From Okeania sp. SIO1I7 (GTDB taxonomy: Bacteria > Cyanobacteriota > Cyanobacteriia > Cyanobacteriales > Microcoleaceae), in assembly GCA_010672585.1 (NCBI GenBank), contig JAAHGF010000004.1:1-64000 (forward strand): a stretch of DNA of 64,000 nucleotides, given 5' to 3'. Made by a program: the position numbers and the translations under genes. Below, in pieces: positions 1-8,934 of this stretch. The notes beneath the pieces were generated by a model. It saw nothing but the letters and a program-made list of their open reading frames with translations. It was not told the DNA's origin and ran no database searches. Each line of letters begins with the position of its first letter. Positions within the stretch are counted from its first letter, which is position 1.

Positions 1-159
1 AGCAAGCTAGACTATCGTTCCAGACTGTGCGGACACAACCAAATAGCTTTGCGCTCTCGGTATTTTTGTCCCGATGTTGGATAAATTCGATATTTGTACC
101 TGGCTTTCATTGTTGTTGTTTTTAACTTACAATACTATAGGATATTTGTGGGTATTAAA

Positions 160-190
160 TCAAATAAAAAGTTGCCCTTAAAGGGCGAGG
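160..190 (-). terminator. Intrinsic terminator downstream of the hypothetical gene at 216-587
   Basis: On the minus strand a GCCCTTTAAGGGC palindrome (174-186) is followed within three bases by a T-rich run (TTTTTATTT). This is the layout of a rho-independent terminator about 30 bp past the stop codon. The rest of 1-215 shows no gene. Confidence 0.6.
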
Positions 191-215
191 CGTAACTACC
201 CAGTTTTTCGGTGAA

Positions 216-587
216 TCACTCATAGCGAAGTAGCTTTCCATAGAAATTCTTAGAAAAATCCACATTACGAGTACGATGATAAATTAGCAATACATCGATT
301 AAAGAATCAACAAATTCATAAGTGGCCATTGTTGTATCATAACTAAGTTCCTGATTACCATCAAACTGCATTCGGCAACGAGTTATGTCTGCAGGTAATA
401 TAGAAACATTCCAGGTGATAACAAAAGGGATATTCTCTCCTCCTTCAATATCTCTCGCTCCTTCAAGACTTTTTTGTTTGTAAAGACTAATAGCATGAGC
501 TAGGTATTTACGTCTGTTATCTGGATAATATGGAGTGTAAACAGCTATTTCTCCTTTTTCGGCTGGCTTTAATTGATGAATTGACAT
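216..587 (-). CDS. Hypothetical protein, about 123 aa
   Basis: Not recognised. The product is small and soluble, without a signal peptide or membrane segment. It has a charged N-terminal half (PYYPDNRRKYLAHAISLYKQ) and a segment near the end, YEFVDSLIDVLLIYHRTRNVD, that could form a helix. Two start codons lie six bases apart (593 and 587). An AGGAG motif is only 3 nt from the first but 9 nt from the second, so the start at 587 (MSIHQ) is preferred. A terminator hairpin follows the stop. No neighbour suggests a role. Codon use resembles the surrounding genes, so it is probably real. Confidence 0.6.
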   Translation of the reverse strand: MSIHQLKPAEKGEIAVYTPYYPDNRRKYLAHAISLYKQKSLEGARDIEGGENIPFVITWNVSILPADITRCRMQFDGNQELSYDTTMATYEFVDSLIDVLLIYHRTRNVDFSKNFYGKLLRYE

Positions 588-879
588 CCTCATATTCTCC
601 TGAATTAATAATATCCATATCCCCGTCCCCGGAAATTATATTATAGGTAACTATAGTGTAAATTTATAAAAGCTAAATTAAGTCAAGGTTTCAGTTCCCT
701 TAAAAAAATCAGCTCTAAAATTTTATATTAGATGTGGTGCAACAATTGTTCGTCAAACTACCCTTTACATTCTTCACTTAACAAAAACCATATTTATAGT
801 TTTTTCAGACGGAATTAGGTTAGTCTCTTAAAACATAAGAAAATTATTAGTGATTGGATCTTTAAAGATTGATTTAGTT

Positions 880-2385
880 ATGCCGAACAGTTATTGGCCC
901 AAAAACGATTACTATAGGGAAACCCAAATTCATCAAAATGATAACTTCTGTAACAAACAGCAAAATAATCAGGTGGCAGAAACTCAGAAATCCTTAGATC
1001 GGAGTCAAATAAAACAAGAAAAGGAAGTGTTAAGTAGTCATCAGAATATTTACGATGGTCGTAGACGTAAAGCAGCACTTATGTCATTTCTGATTTGGAC
1101 CACTACTATCGCTTTACACTTGCTTTCTTGGGGATATTGGGTAATTTTAGGTCTGACTGGTTTACTATCAGTTCAACTTATGAGAATACTATTCGCTCAA
1201 CCAAAACTACCTCCAAAACCTCTATCAGAAGAAAATGCGACAGACTGGCCTTATATATCTCTGTTAGTAGCAGCTAAAAATGAAGAGGCTGTAATTAGTA
1301 AATTGGTAAAAAATATCTGTACTTTAGATTATCCAACCAATAATTACGAACTTTGGGTAATAGATGACAATAGTACAGATCAAACCCCTGTATTGTTAGA
1401 ACAGTTGGCGAAAGAATATCAGCAGCTCAATGTTATTAGGAGAAGTCCAGATGCCAGTGGAGGTAAATCAGGTGCTCTCAATACTGCGATACCTTTAATT
1501 AGGGGAGAAATTTTAGGAGTATTTGATGCAGATGCACAGGTAACACCGGATTTACTCCGAAAGGTAGTACCACTTTTTGTGAGAAAAGAAGTAGGAGCAG
1601 TACAAGTTAGAAAAGCGATCGCCAATGCTGGTCTAAATTTTTGGACAAAAGGCCAATCAGGAGAAATGGCTCTAGATAGCTTTTTTCAGGAACAACGAAT
1701 TGCAATTGGTGGGGTTGGTGAACTCAGGGGGAATGGCCAATTTGTACGTTTGAACGCACTCAAAGAGTGTGGGGGGTGGAATGAACAGACTATTACTGAT
1801 GATTTAGATTTAACAATTCGCCTACACTTAAATCAATGGGATATAGATTTTCTCAGTTTTCCAGCAGTAATGGAGGAAGGAGTAACTAACCCAAAAGCTT
1901 TATGGCATCAACGTTCCCGATGGGCAGAGGGTGGATATCAGCGTTATCTAGACTACTGGCAATTGATTTTGCGTAACCGAATGAGATTTGGTAAGACTTG
2001 GGATTTATGGCAATTTTTGGTGACACAATATCTAATATCGGTTGCTGCTGTACCTGATTTCCTGATGGCAATAATTTTGCGTCGTTTACCCATCACCAGT
2101 CCTTTGACTGTGTTTACTTTAACAGTTTCTGTATTGGGAATGTTTATCGGTTTACGTCGAACCAGGAAACAAGAAAAGAGTATCGTTAAAGAAGGGAAGT
2201 TGGACTTTGTTTCTGAGAAAGAACATCCGTTGTCTATACTACTTACTTTTTTAGAAAGTGTGGGAGGAACTTTTTATATGTTGCATTGGTTTTTCGTGAT
2301 GGGCGCTACTATTACCCGGATGTCTATATTACCTAAGCGACTAAAATGGGTAAAAACAATTCATCAAGGGGATTGGGAAAGTTAA
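880..2385 (+). CDS. mgdA: Beta-monoglucosyldiacylglycerol synthase (GT2 family)
   Basis: A membrane glycosyltransferase that moves glucose from UDP-glucose to diacylglycerol. This is the first step of galactolipid synthesis for thylakoid membranes in cyanobacteria. One or two membrane helices (about residues 65-105) precede a GT2 catalytic domain with DDNSTDQ (nucleotide-sugar binding), DADAQ (the DxD site), TDDLD, and the HQRSRWAEGG acceptor/QxxRW-type motif. Further hydrophobic helices follow. Length and the motif series match the family of Synechocystis Sll1377 as I remember it, including an N-terminus of MPxxxWPxND type. That favours the ATG at 880 over the GTG at 850. A MITE begins 9 bp after the stop codon. 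A processive polysaccharide synthase is the alternative but less likely. Confidence 0.85.
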   Translation: MPNSYWPKNDYYRETQIHQNDNFCNKQQNNQVAETQKSLDRSQIKQEKEVLSSHQNIYDGRRRKAALMSFLIWTTTIALHLLSWGYWVILGLTGLLSVQLMRILFAQPKLPPKPLSEENATDWPYISLLVAAKNEEAVISKLVKNICTLDYPTNNYELWVIDDNSTDQTPVLLEQLAKEYQQLNVIRRSPDASGGKSGALNTAIPLIRGEILGVFDADAQVTPDLLRKVVPLFVRKEVGAVQVRKAIANAGLNFWTKGQSGEMALDSFFQEQRIAIGGVGELRGNGQFVRLNALKECGGWNEQTITDDLDLTIRLHLNQWDIDFLSFPAVMEEGVTNPKALWHQRSRWAEGGYQRYLDYWQLILRNRMRFGKTWDLWQFLVTQYLISVAAVPDFLMAIILRRLPITSPLTVFTLTVSVLGMFIGLRRTRKQEKSIVKEGKLDFVSEKEHPLSILLTFLESVGGTFYMLHWFFVMGATITRMSILPKRLKWVKTIHQGDWES

Positions 2386-2394
2386 AAATTTAGG

Positions 2395-2624
2395 GGCGTT
2401 GGTAAATTAGTGTATGATATTAATCTTAATTACTTAGGAGTCAGGAGTAGGGGCGTTAACGATAGTTATGCGAAGCAAACAGCCGTTGCCCCTAAAGGAG
2501 TCAGGAGGTAAGAAAGAAGAAGTAAACAGGAGTAGAAGGAGAAAGTTTTTTGTTCGCCTCAGCGGAACGGATTTCTATGGCGTTCTTATCCGGACATGAT
2601 ATCATACCTCAAATCACCAACACC
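2395..2624. mobile_element. 230-bp MITE with 8-bp target duplication, family G (GGCGTTGGTAA ends)
   Basis: The element starts GGCGTTGGTAAATTAGTGTA and ends with the imperfect inverse (…ATCACCAACACC). It is flanked by AATTTAGG at 2387-2394 and AATTTAGC at 2625-2632, an 8-bp duplication with one mismatch. It carries no gene. A homologous copy lies in the opposite orientation at 60535-60754, with matching internal blocks (for example AGTAGAAGGAGAAAGTTTTTT). An internal CAGGAG(T)-type heptamer tract varies between the two copies. Confidence 0.8.
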
Positions 2625-2632
2625 AATTTAGC

Positions 2633-3620
2633 TTATAGCAAGGAACGAGTTGCTAAAGGTAGAGATTAATGATGAACTGTAAGACAGGGAAATGTTTTTC
2701 TCGCTGTTGCCTTTGGTCTATCTTGGTAAGCTACTAGGTGCGTCTGTCGCCGGTGCGGGGTCGCACCGCTGTTGTCCTGTTCCCTGCTCTATTATCCAGT
2801 TACTTAGTTTGATGGTAATTAGATCGACTCTTACTAATGTTTTTAATGGGACTTAAACAAAACAGAGTTATAAAATAGTCTAAAATATATATAGGCAGAG
2901 GGTTTAACGTCAGAAAGGTATAAATTCTTAACTATCAAGGGTTTTCCTAGGTCATGCTGCGCAAACAGTCATTTTTTCAACCATAAAATGTCTAAGTACC
3001 ATTAATAGATAAGTATCGGAGATGAAATATATATCATATCTAAGTATCATTAATAGATAAGTATCAGAGATGAAATATGTAGCAATTCTATTTCTAAACT
3101 GTGAAACCTAAATTTTCTGTTATTTACAGGACTTACCCATGAGGTACGAAAAACTAGGACTTGAGATTACTTTCCGTTCCGGAATGCTACGCAAACCCTA
3201 TAAGTCGCTTCGGATGGAAAAACCTTGAGGTGCGTAAGTTCTAATTTAATTAAAATCGCAATACTCAAAGTTATAAGTATAACAATTTTTCAGATTTATA
3301 ATTGCTAAAATTATTATAGATTAATAAATTGATTAATTTATATTAAATTAATTTCAATTATTTCCAATAGTAATATATATAAAAATGAATTATACAAATC
3401 CCGCGATCGACAAACAGGAATGAACAGAGCAGTCCTTGTTTTGAAAGAAATAATTATGCTCCTTCAATACGATTAATTAATAATTTTAGAACAATCAGAT
3501 TTGATTCAAACTATTAAGTAGATTCACAAACATAATAGCTGCAAAATTTATCAAATAAATATCGGAGAACTTACAATAATCATATTATCAACCTTAAGAA
3601 AATAAAAAGTTAAAATTAGT
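2633..3620. other. Gene-free 1-kb spacer with direct repeats and a fold-back element
   Basis: No credible coding sequence. It holds an imperfect direct repeat of 40 bp (2991-3030 and 3039-3078, two mismatches; core ATTAATAGATAAGTATC) and a fold-back element at about 3127-3240 bounded by AGGACTTACCC and GTGCGTAAGTTCT. The fold-back is related to the elements at 18288-18400, 20224-20315 and 34106-34206. The remainder, upstream of the sucC-like gene, is very AT-rich and shows no clear promoter or riboswitch. Confidence 0.5.
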
Positions 3621-4838
3621 ATGGATTTATTAGAATATCAAGCCAAAGCTCTGTTTAGTGGGATGGGAATTCCTGTTTTGCCATCTCAAAGAATAGATTA
3701 TCCTAAAGATTTAAAAAAATTAAAAATACCTTATCCAGTCGTACTTAAATCTCAAGTTCATGCTGGAGAAAGAAGTAGCTTAGGTGGAATTAAATTTGTT
3801 GAAAATACAATTGATGCTGTGGCAGCAGCTCAGGCAATTTTTAATTTGCCGATCGAAGATGAGTATCCAGAAGTTTTATTGGCAGAAGCAAAATATAATG
3901 CTAATCAAGAATTATATCTAGCAGTTGTTTTAGATCCAATAGTACGCCGTCCTGTACTTCTCGGTTCAGCACAAGGAGGTATTGATAAAGAAGCAGCGAT
4001 GACAAGGATGCAACAGGTAGTTGTTAATCAACAATTTTCCCCTTTTTATGCACGTCGTCTGATGGTAAAAATTGGACTGCAAGGAAAACTGATAGAATTA
4101 GTTAGTCATATAGTGGAAAAAATGTATCAATTATTTATAGAAAAGGATTTAGATTTGGTAGAAATTAATCCTCTGGGTGTGAGTCCTACGGGAGAAGTCA
4201 TGGCTTTAGATGGTAAAGTAAGTGTTAACGATCATGCTCTAGGTCGTCATCTAGAATTAGTAAATTTAGTTGGCAAAAATATTACGAATAATGATGAAAT
4301 TCAAGAAAAACAAGTAAGTAAAATAGACAAAAATTCTTTATTAATTACAAATAATACCAATGCAGTAGCTAATGAAAAAATTATTCCAGATTATCAACTC
4401 AAGTTTACAGAATTACAAGGAAATATCGGAATTTTATGCAATGGTGAAGGTTTAACAATGGCTACTGTTGATTTGATAATGGAAGCTAATGGAAAACCAG
4501 CAAATTTTCTGAATATTAAGTTAGGTGATTATTTGGAGATCAAGGATAGTTTACGAATAAAAATGTTTGCTGCTTTGGATTTAGTTAGTCAAAAGGAAAA
4601 TGTCAAAGTAGTATTAGTGAATTTTCTAGGTATAGTTCAGACAAGTGATGAGTTGATTACTATAATTTATGAGTATTTGAATAATTTAAAAACTATGAAT
4701 AAGGGTAATATTATGTTTATACTGCGTTTATTAGGAGGTGAAGTGAGTATCGCTAAAGAACGTTTATTAGGTCTACCAGTAGAGGTAATAGAAAATTTAG
4801 AAGATGCAGTTACTAAAGCTGTTTCTTTAGCTAAGTAG
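3621..4838 (+). CDS. sucC: Succinyl-CoA synthetase beta subunit-like (ADP-forming), divergent
   Basis: Predicted nucleotide-binding (beta) subunit of succinate-CoA ligase, interconverting succinyl-CoA and succinate with ATP/ADP in the TCA cycle. Residues 1-215 form an ATP-grasp domain (MDLLEYQAKALF start; VVLKSQVHAGERSSLGG; DLVEINPLGV with metal-binding residues). A polar linker of about 35 residues (NNDEIQEKQ…) joins the C-terminal CoA-ligase domain. Two conserved loops differ from the Escherichia coli form: FLDVGGGA is replaced by FLNIKLGDY, and NIFGGIVRCD by NFLGIVQTSDE. The sucD-like partner follows 198 bp later. The family assignment is firm. Full catalytic activity is less certain because of the altered ligase loops. 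Confidence 0.8.
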   Translation: MDLLEYQAKALFSGMGIPVLPSQRIDYPKDLKKLKIPYPVVLKSQVHAGERSSLGGIKFVENTIDAVAAAQAIFNLPIEDEYPEVLLAEAKYNANQELYLAVVLDPIVRRPVLLGSAQGGIDKEAAMTRMQQVVVNQQFSPFYARRLMVKIGLQGKLIELVSHIVEKMYQLFIEKDLDLVEINPLGVSPTGEVMALDGKVSVNDHALGRHLELVNLVGKNITNNDEIQEKQVSKIDKNSLLITNNTNAVANEKIIPDYQLKFTELQGNIGILCNGEGLTMATVDLIMEANGKPANFLNIKLGDYLEIKDSLRIKMFAALDLVSQKENVKVVLVNFLGIVQTSDELITIIYEYLNNLKTMNKGNIMFILRLLGGEVSIAKERLLGLPVEVIENLEDAVTKAVSLAK

Positions 4839-4847
4839 CATTCAACA

Positions 4848-5001
4848 ATTAATAATTAATAATTAATAATTAATAATTACCTCTCCTGGAAAGCGGATAG
4901 GATTGAACTTAAGGAAAATATTTTATTTTTATTTTCTTCATAAATGAATAGGTATTAGACCAAATTAAGCAATTATCCATTATCCATTATCCATTATCCA
5001 T
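4848..5001. repeat. 7-bp tandem tracts between sucC and sucD
   Basis: Two heptamer tracts lie in the 198-bp gap: TAATTAA-type units at 4848-4880 and TTATCCA units at about 4974-5001. ACCTCTCC and AAAGCGGATAGGA blocks between them match an inverted, partial copy of the dispersed ACCGAATAATT family. The pair is therefore probably an ancestral operon whose spacing was widened by repeat insertion. Confidence 0.6.
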
Positions 5002-5036
5002 TGATAAATGCCTATACAAATAAGGGCTGAAGAATT

Positions 5037-5939
5037 ATGAATTTAACTCCAGATAGTAAGGTAATAGTTCAGGGTGTTACAGAAAAAATGTCTACCCAGA
5101 TAGCCTTAATGATGAAGTCCTATGGAACAAATGTGGTAGCAGGTATTAGTCCTGGAGAAGGGGGACAAGAATGGTCTGGCATACCTGTGTTTAATTTGGT
5201 AGAGCAGACAGTGGCAAAAGTGGGTATTATCGATACCACTTTGATAGTTGTGCCTGCTTATCAGGTTTTAGATGCTAGTTTAGAGGCGATCGCTTCTGGC
5301 ATTAAACAAATTGTCATCGTTACAGAAGGAGTGCCACCTTTAGATATGGTCCAGTTATTGAGAAAAGCGGAGGCTACAGAAACTCTGATTGTTGGACCTA
5401 ACTGTGCAGGTATTATCGTGCCAGATAAATTGCTGCTGGGCACTCATCCAACTCAGTTTTACACTCCAGGCCCAGTGGGAATTATTAGTCGCAGCAATAC
5501 TCTTACTTATGAAGTAGCTTGGGAATTAACAAAGTCAAGATTGGGTCAATCTATTTGTGTTAGTATTGGTTGCGATCCAATTGTTGGTTCTTCTTTTTTG
5601 CAGTGGTTACAAATATTAGATGAGGATGACCGTACAGAGTTAATTGTTTTAGTAGGAGAAGTTGGTGGTGCAAGTGAGGAAATTGCAGCTTCTTATATTT
5701 CAGAAACAATTGATAAGCCTGTAGTTGCTTATATTGCTGGTATTTATGCTCCAATCAATCAAAATTACACTCACGCTAGTAGTTTAATTAGTGCTAGAAA
5801 CTCAAGGGGAAAACATAATTTCCACGATCAGATGAAGAGTAAAATCGCAGCTTTTAAAGAATTTAAAATACCATTAGCAAAACGACCTTCGGAAATCCCT
5901 AGCTTAGTGAAATATTCACTAGAAAAAAAGTATGTTTAA
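5037..5939 (+). CDS. sucD: Succinyl-CoA synthetase alpha subunit-like, divergent
   Basis: Partner of the preceding gene. The alpha subunit normally binds CoA and carries the phosphohistidine. The N-terminal Rossmann CoA-binding domain starts KVIVQGVTEKMSTQI, where the usual form is GFTGSQGTxH, so the glycine-rich loop is altered. The middle keeps GPNCAGII, ISRSNTLTYEV and the glutamate of LVGEVGG, which orients the active-site histidine. The phosphohistidine region reads APINQNYTHASSLI instead of APxGKRMGHAGAI: the histidine is still there but its glycines are not. Length (300 aa) is normal. It may be a working but divergent cyanobacterial form or an enzyme with changed substrate use. Confidence 0.78.
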   Translation: MNLTPDSKVIVQGVTEKMSTQIALMMKSYGTNVVAGISPGEGGQEWSGIPVFNLVEQTVAKVGIIDTTLIVVPAYQVLDASLEAIASGIKQIVIVTEGVPPLDMVQLLRKAEATETLIVGPNCAGIIVPDKLLLGTHPTQFYTPGPVGIISRSNTLTYEVAWELTKSRLGQSICVSIGCDPIVGSSFLQWLQILDEDDRTELIVLVGEVGGASEEIAASYISETIDKPVVAYIAGIYAPINQNYTHASSLISARNSRGKHNFHDQMKSKIAAFKEFKIPLAKRPSEIPSLVKYSLEKKYV

Positions 5940-6247
5940 TTGAATTTTTGACTAATAACTAATTAGTCGAAGTTAATGAAGTTTAAATTTTTGTAATTTA
6001 AGGACCTCGGTGTTTAATTTAGTTGTCATGCCAAAGTAAAATCCATGATGTCCAAATTATACCAGTAATAACTAGGTTAATTCTGATCGCCACTAAAGCT
6101 GGACTTTTTTCACCCCAAATTAAGTCTTGTTTTAAATGTAATACTATTTGTTGTTGGTATTAGGAAAAAAATTTCTAATACCAAGACCTAAAATATAAAC
6201 AATAGAAAGAGTTTTTTTTAATCAAAAATCTTAAATTAATTCATGGG

Positions 6248-6329
6248 ATAGCAGAAGGAAGAAGGAAAAGTATTACGTTATCTGAGTTTTAAACTTTTGA
6301 ATTGTCCTAACCTTTCCTTCGACTGCTAT
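6248..6329 (+). repeat. ATAGCAG…CTGCTAT repeat, copy 1 (upstream of yajQ)
   Basis: An 82-bp element starting ATAGCAGAAGGAAGAAGG and ending TTCCTTCGACTGCTAT, so its 7-bp ends are inverted copies. The middle contains GTATTACGTTATCTGAGTTTT. The same repeat lies in the same orientation just after yajQ (6884-6986), and a diverged copy lies at 53744-53846. Confidence 0.75.
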
Positions 6330-6387
6330 ATTAATGTAAAATTTTTAATACTTAAAGTTAAACAACAGTAATATATATTGAATAATT

Positions 6388-6879
6388 ATGGCATCTACAT
6401 CATCTTTTGATATTGTCAGCGATTTTGATAGACAAGAATTAGTTAATTCTATAGACCAAGCTGAACGAGAAATAAAAGCTCGTTATGATTTGAAGGATTC
6501 TAATACGACATTAGAATTGGGAGAGGATACAATTACGATTAATACCAGTAGTCAATTTGCTTTAGATGCAGTTCATACTGTTTTACAAACTAAAGCAGCC
6601 AAACGTAATTTATCGTTAAAGATATTTGATTTTGGTAAAGTAGAATCTGCTAGTGGCGGTAGAGTTAGGCAAGAAGTTAAGCTGCAAAAAGGTCTTACTC
6701 AAGAAATTTCTAAGAAAATCACTAAGTTGATTAAAGATGAATTTAAGAAAGTACAAGCATCTATTCAAGGTGATTCTGTCAGAATTTCTGCTAAGTCTAA
6801 AGATGATTTACAAGCAGTAATGCAAAGGTTAAAGGAAGAAGATTTGCCTGTGCCATTACAATTTACAAATTATCGTTAA
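6388..6879 (+). CDS. yajQ: YajQ family cyclic-di-GMP/nucleotide-binding protein
   Basis: A 163-residue member of the YajQ/UPF0234 family. Members elsewhere bind cyclic di-GMP or nucleotides and affect transcription or stress responses. The protein has the family's two ferredoxin-like domains, the [20 protein letters not shown] start, the ARYDLKDS block, [14 protein letters not shown] in the middle, and the [20 protein letters not shown] and [19 protein letters not shown]-terminal blocks. Length is typical and no residues appear missing. It stands alone, flanked on both sides by same-orientation copies of one repeat. Its cellular role here cannot be told from the sequence. Confidence 0.95.
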   Translation: MASTSSFDIVSDFDRQELVNSIDQAEREIKARYDLKDSNTTLELGEDTITINTSSQFALDAVHTVLQTKAAKRNLSLKIFDFGKVESASGGRVRQEVKLQKGLTQEISKKITKLIKDEFKKVQASIQGDSVRISAKSKDDLQAVMQRLKEEDLPVPLQFTNYR

Positions 6880-6883
6880 TTAG

Positions 6884-6986
6884 ATAGCAGAAGGAAGAAG
6901 GAAGAAGGAAGAAGGAATAAGAAAAAGTATTACGTTGTCTGAGTTTTAAGCTTTTGATCTGTCCTAGCCTTTGCTTCGACTGCTAT
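6884..6986 (+). repeat. ATAGCAG…CTGCTAT repeat, copy 2 (downstream of yajQ)
   Basis: A 103-bp copy with the same ends and core as 6248-6329, five bases after the yajQ stop codon. It is longer because of extra GGAAGAA heptamers near its left end, so the heptamer number changes between copies while the rest is conserved. Confidence 0.75.
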
Positions 6987-7006
6987 AACAATTTACCTTA
7001 ATTGCT

Positions 7007-7117
7007 ATGGAATATCTCGAGCAATATCCTGGTGTTGGATATTTTCGGGATAATTTTGATTGTTTTGAATTTCAAAAGATGAAATTATCTGGGATGGGAG
7101 CTGATGAAAATGCTTAA
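7007..7117 (+). CDS. Possible short ORF or gene fragment (36 aa)
   Basis: An ATG-initiated 36-codon frame starting MEYLEQYPGVGYFRDNFDCF. The residue mix (FRDNFDCFEF) reads like protein sequence rather than repeat. No family is recognised and no ribosome-binding site is seen. It may be the remaining end of a lost gene. The following spacer (7118-7518) holds a CTTCTGG-type heptamer tract at 7151-7205 and short repeats ending near 7400. Confidence 0.25.
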   Translation: MEYLEQYPGVGYFRDNFDCFEFQKMKLSGMGADENA

Positions 7118-7518
7118 AATTGCTTGGGGTTTGAATCAATAAGCAATTTTCCCTTCTGGCTTCTGGCTTCTGCCTTCTGGCTTCTATATTCTGCCTTCTG
7201 TTTTTTTCAAGATTTGATTTATTATTTAATTTTTATTTTCTCTATTCCATACTTTCAGGACTTTTCAGGCATTTATTTATCTCGTGAGGCAAGAAATTTT
7301 TGCATAAATTTCCGAAATAACGGTAAAACAATATCAGGTCTTAACGAAGTCAGAAGTCAGAAGTCAACCCACCCCTCGCCCCTCCCCCTCCCAGGAGGGG
7401 AAGTCAGAAGTTATTTTTGTAACGGGGATGCGTGAGCAAGGCTCCAAAAATATTGCGCCTTAAAAGGCGGGGTTTTAGACCCATGTTATTTTGATAAATT
7501 TTCTCAGGAGATTTAATC

Positions 7519-8460
7519 ATGTTGAACAAAACTGTTGCTGCTGTAAAAAGTGTCAAACTCACCAGAACTATTGTTTCTAGCGCCCTTGCTTTTGGTACTA
7601 TCATAACTTTTGGCAATGTTCCTGCACAGGCTTTTCAAATTTTGGCGTTGCTGAATTGAAGTATGAATGCGCGATTGTTTGTTTCTGGTCAAGCCCCCTA
7701 AATCCCCCAAAATTGGGGGACTTTTAGAGTTTGATTCCCCCCAAAATTGGGGGGCTAGGGGGGCAAAATCATACCCAGAATCAGCAACGCCCAAATTTTC
7801 TTTGGAGAAGACTTGAATGATAGTAATTCTGTACCTTTGGCTTCTTTTCCCAATGCCTCTGCTGCTGAATCCGATTTTCTATCTAACTTAGTTGGGGTAG
7901 GAACTGAAGATTTTGAAGGATTTGCTACAGGAACAAGTGGACCATTAGATTTAACTTTCCCTGGTTCTAATATTACAGCTACTCTTTCTGGTGGGGGCGG
8001 AGAAATAGATTCTGCTCCTGTTGGTAGTACGAGTGAAGGTCGATACGGTACTTCTGGTACTAACTTCTGGGAAGTAACACCAGGTGGAACCAATAACTTT
8101 CAAGTAGACTTTGATACAGCAGTTGGGGCTTTTGGTTTCTTTGTTATTGACATTGGTGATTTTGGTGGTCAGCTCGCGGTAGAGCTATCACATGGAACAA
8201 TGGAGACCTTTACAGTTCCTAATACTGTCGGAAGCTCTGGTAGTACAGATGGTTCAGTCTTCTTTTTTGGTATAGTTGCGGAGGATCATTCTGAAACATT
8301 TATGTCTATTGACTTTCTGACAACTACTGGACAGGGAGATATTGTTGCATTTGATGATTTTACAGTTGGGGATATCGAAAAAACACCTGAGCCAGCTTTA
8401 GTTTTAGGTTTATTAGTATTTGGTGCTGTTGGTGCTGGCTCAATGTTAAAGCGCAAATAG
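7519..8460 (+). pseudogene. PEP-CTERM sorted exported protein, interrupted by a MITE
   Basis: The gene begins at ATG 7519 after an AGGAG motif (7506-7510) and encodes a signal peptide (about 40 residues, ending near VPAQA). The frame is then cut by a 148-bp insertion, which puts a stop at 7657-7659. Deleting the insertion (7644-7791) and one copy of its 8-bp duplication rejoins the frame exactly as …AQAFQIFFGEDLNDSNSVP…, giving a 261-residue protein. The C-terminus has the PEP-CTERM signal: TPEP, then the hydrophobic LVLGLLVFGAVGAGSML, then KRK. Such proteins are exported and anchored through the exosortase pathway. The downstream part could only start at TTG 7813 and would lack an export signal, so the present allele is probably non-functional. 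The biochemical role of the mature domain is unknown. Confidence 0.85.
7644..7791. mobile_element. 148-bp MITE inside the PEP-CTERM gene, with perfect 8-bp target duplication
   Basis: Terminal inverted repeats GGCGTTGCTGA / TCAGCAACGCC, with weaker similarity extending to about 23 bp (…GTATGA / TCATAC…). The target duplication is CAAATTTT at 7636-7643 and 7792-7799. The interior is a C-rich/G-rich fold-back (CCCCCTAAATCCCCC and its inverse) resembling the hairpins at 12402-12475 and 17393-17461. No coding capacity. Confidence 0.92.
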
Positions 8461-8579
8461 AATTTTAGTAGGGTGCGTTCGCAACGAACCGTCTCGGCTG
8501 AATGCGCAACGCATAATCTATAGTTGAATTACCTAAGCTTCATATTATCTGAGTTGTTAAAAAAAGTTCTGGACTTTAT

Positions 8580-8890
8580 TTAATTCTGATTCCTAAAGAG
8601 ATATTTTTCTCGAACATATTCGATTGCTTCTTGCAAAGCATGGCGACCTAGATCGGTACAAAGCCAGGGCGATCGCTGATAGGTGACTTGGGTCATAAAA
8701 AACGTTCCTCCTGTCATGTTGGGTCGTCTGTTTAAAACTAATAAAAAATCTCTACATTCTTTTTCGGAGCTAGTACAGGCAAATGGCTGTTTGCTCCTAT
8801 AACTTCTTCAATGGCCTGACAGTAACTGAAGAATACTGACAGACCATCAAGCTGAACCTGAAATACATCATCAATATTCTTAATCACATT
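8580..8890 (-). pseudogene. Decayed C-terminal gene fragment (unknown family)
   Basis: On the minus strand two adjoining frames read like one protein. The upstream frame, about 8890-8775, gives VIKNIDDVFQVQLDGLSVFF followed by SYCQAIEEVIGANSHLP. A shifted frame then gives CTSSEKECRDFLLVLNRRPN, MTGGTFF and MTQVTYQRSPWLCTDLG…, ending YLFRNQN with a stop at 8580-8582. A frameshift near 8775 separates them and no full-length start is present. I do not recognise the family. The last 38 residues from ATG 8696 could still be translated, as an AGGAGG motif lies upstream. Confidence 0.45.
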
Positions 8891-8934
8891 TATGAGAAAA
8901 TGTCAATAAGTGAACCACCCATTGTAGGAGTTGA

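Noticed and set aside
850-879. GTG start for mgdA
   Set aside because: No ribosome-binding site is seen and the family N-terminus matches the ATG at 880.
7124-7435. 103-codon plus-strand frame
   Set aside because: It is composed of CTTCTGG heptamers and other repeat sequence, without a ribosome-binding site or a protein-like pattern.
7400-8093. Minus-strand frames across the PEP-CTERM region
   Set aside because: They cross the MITE and run opposite to the clear signal-peptide and PEP-CTERM coding frame.
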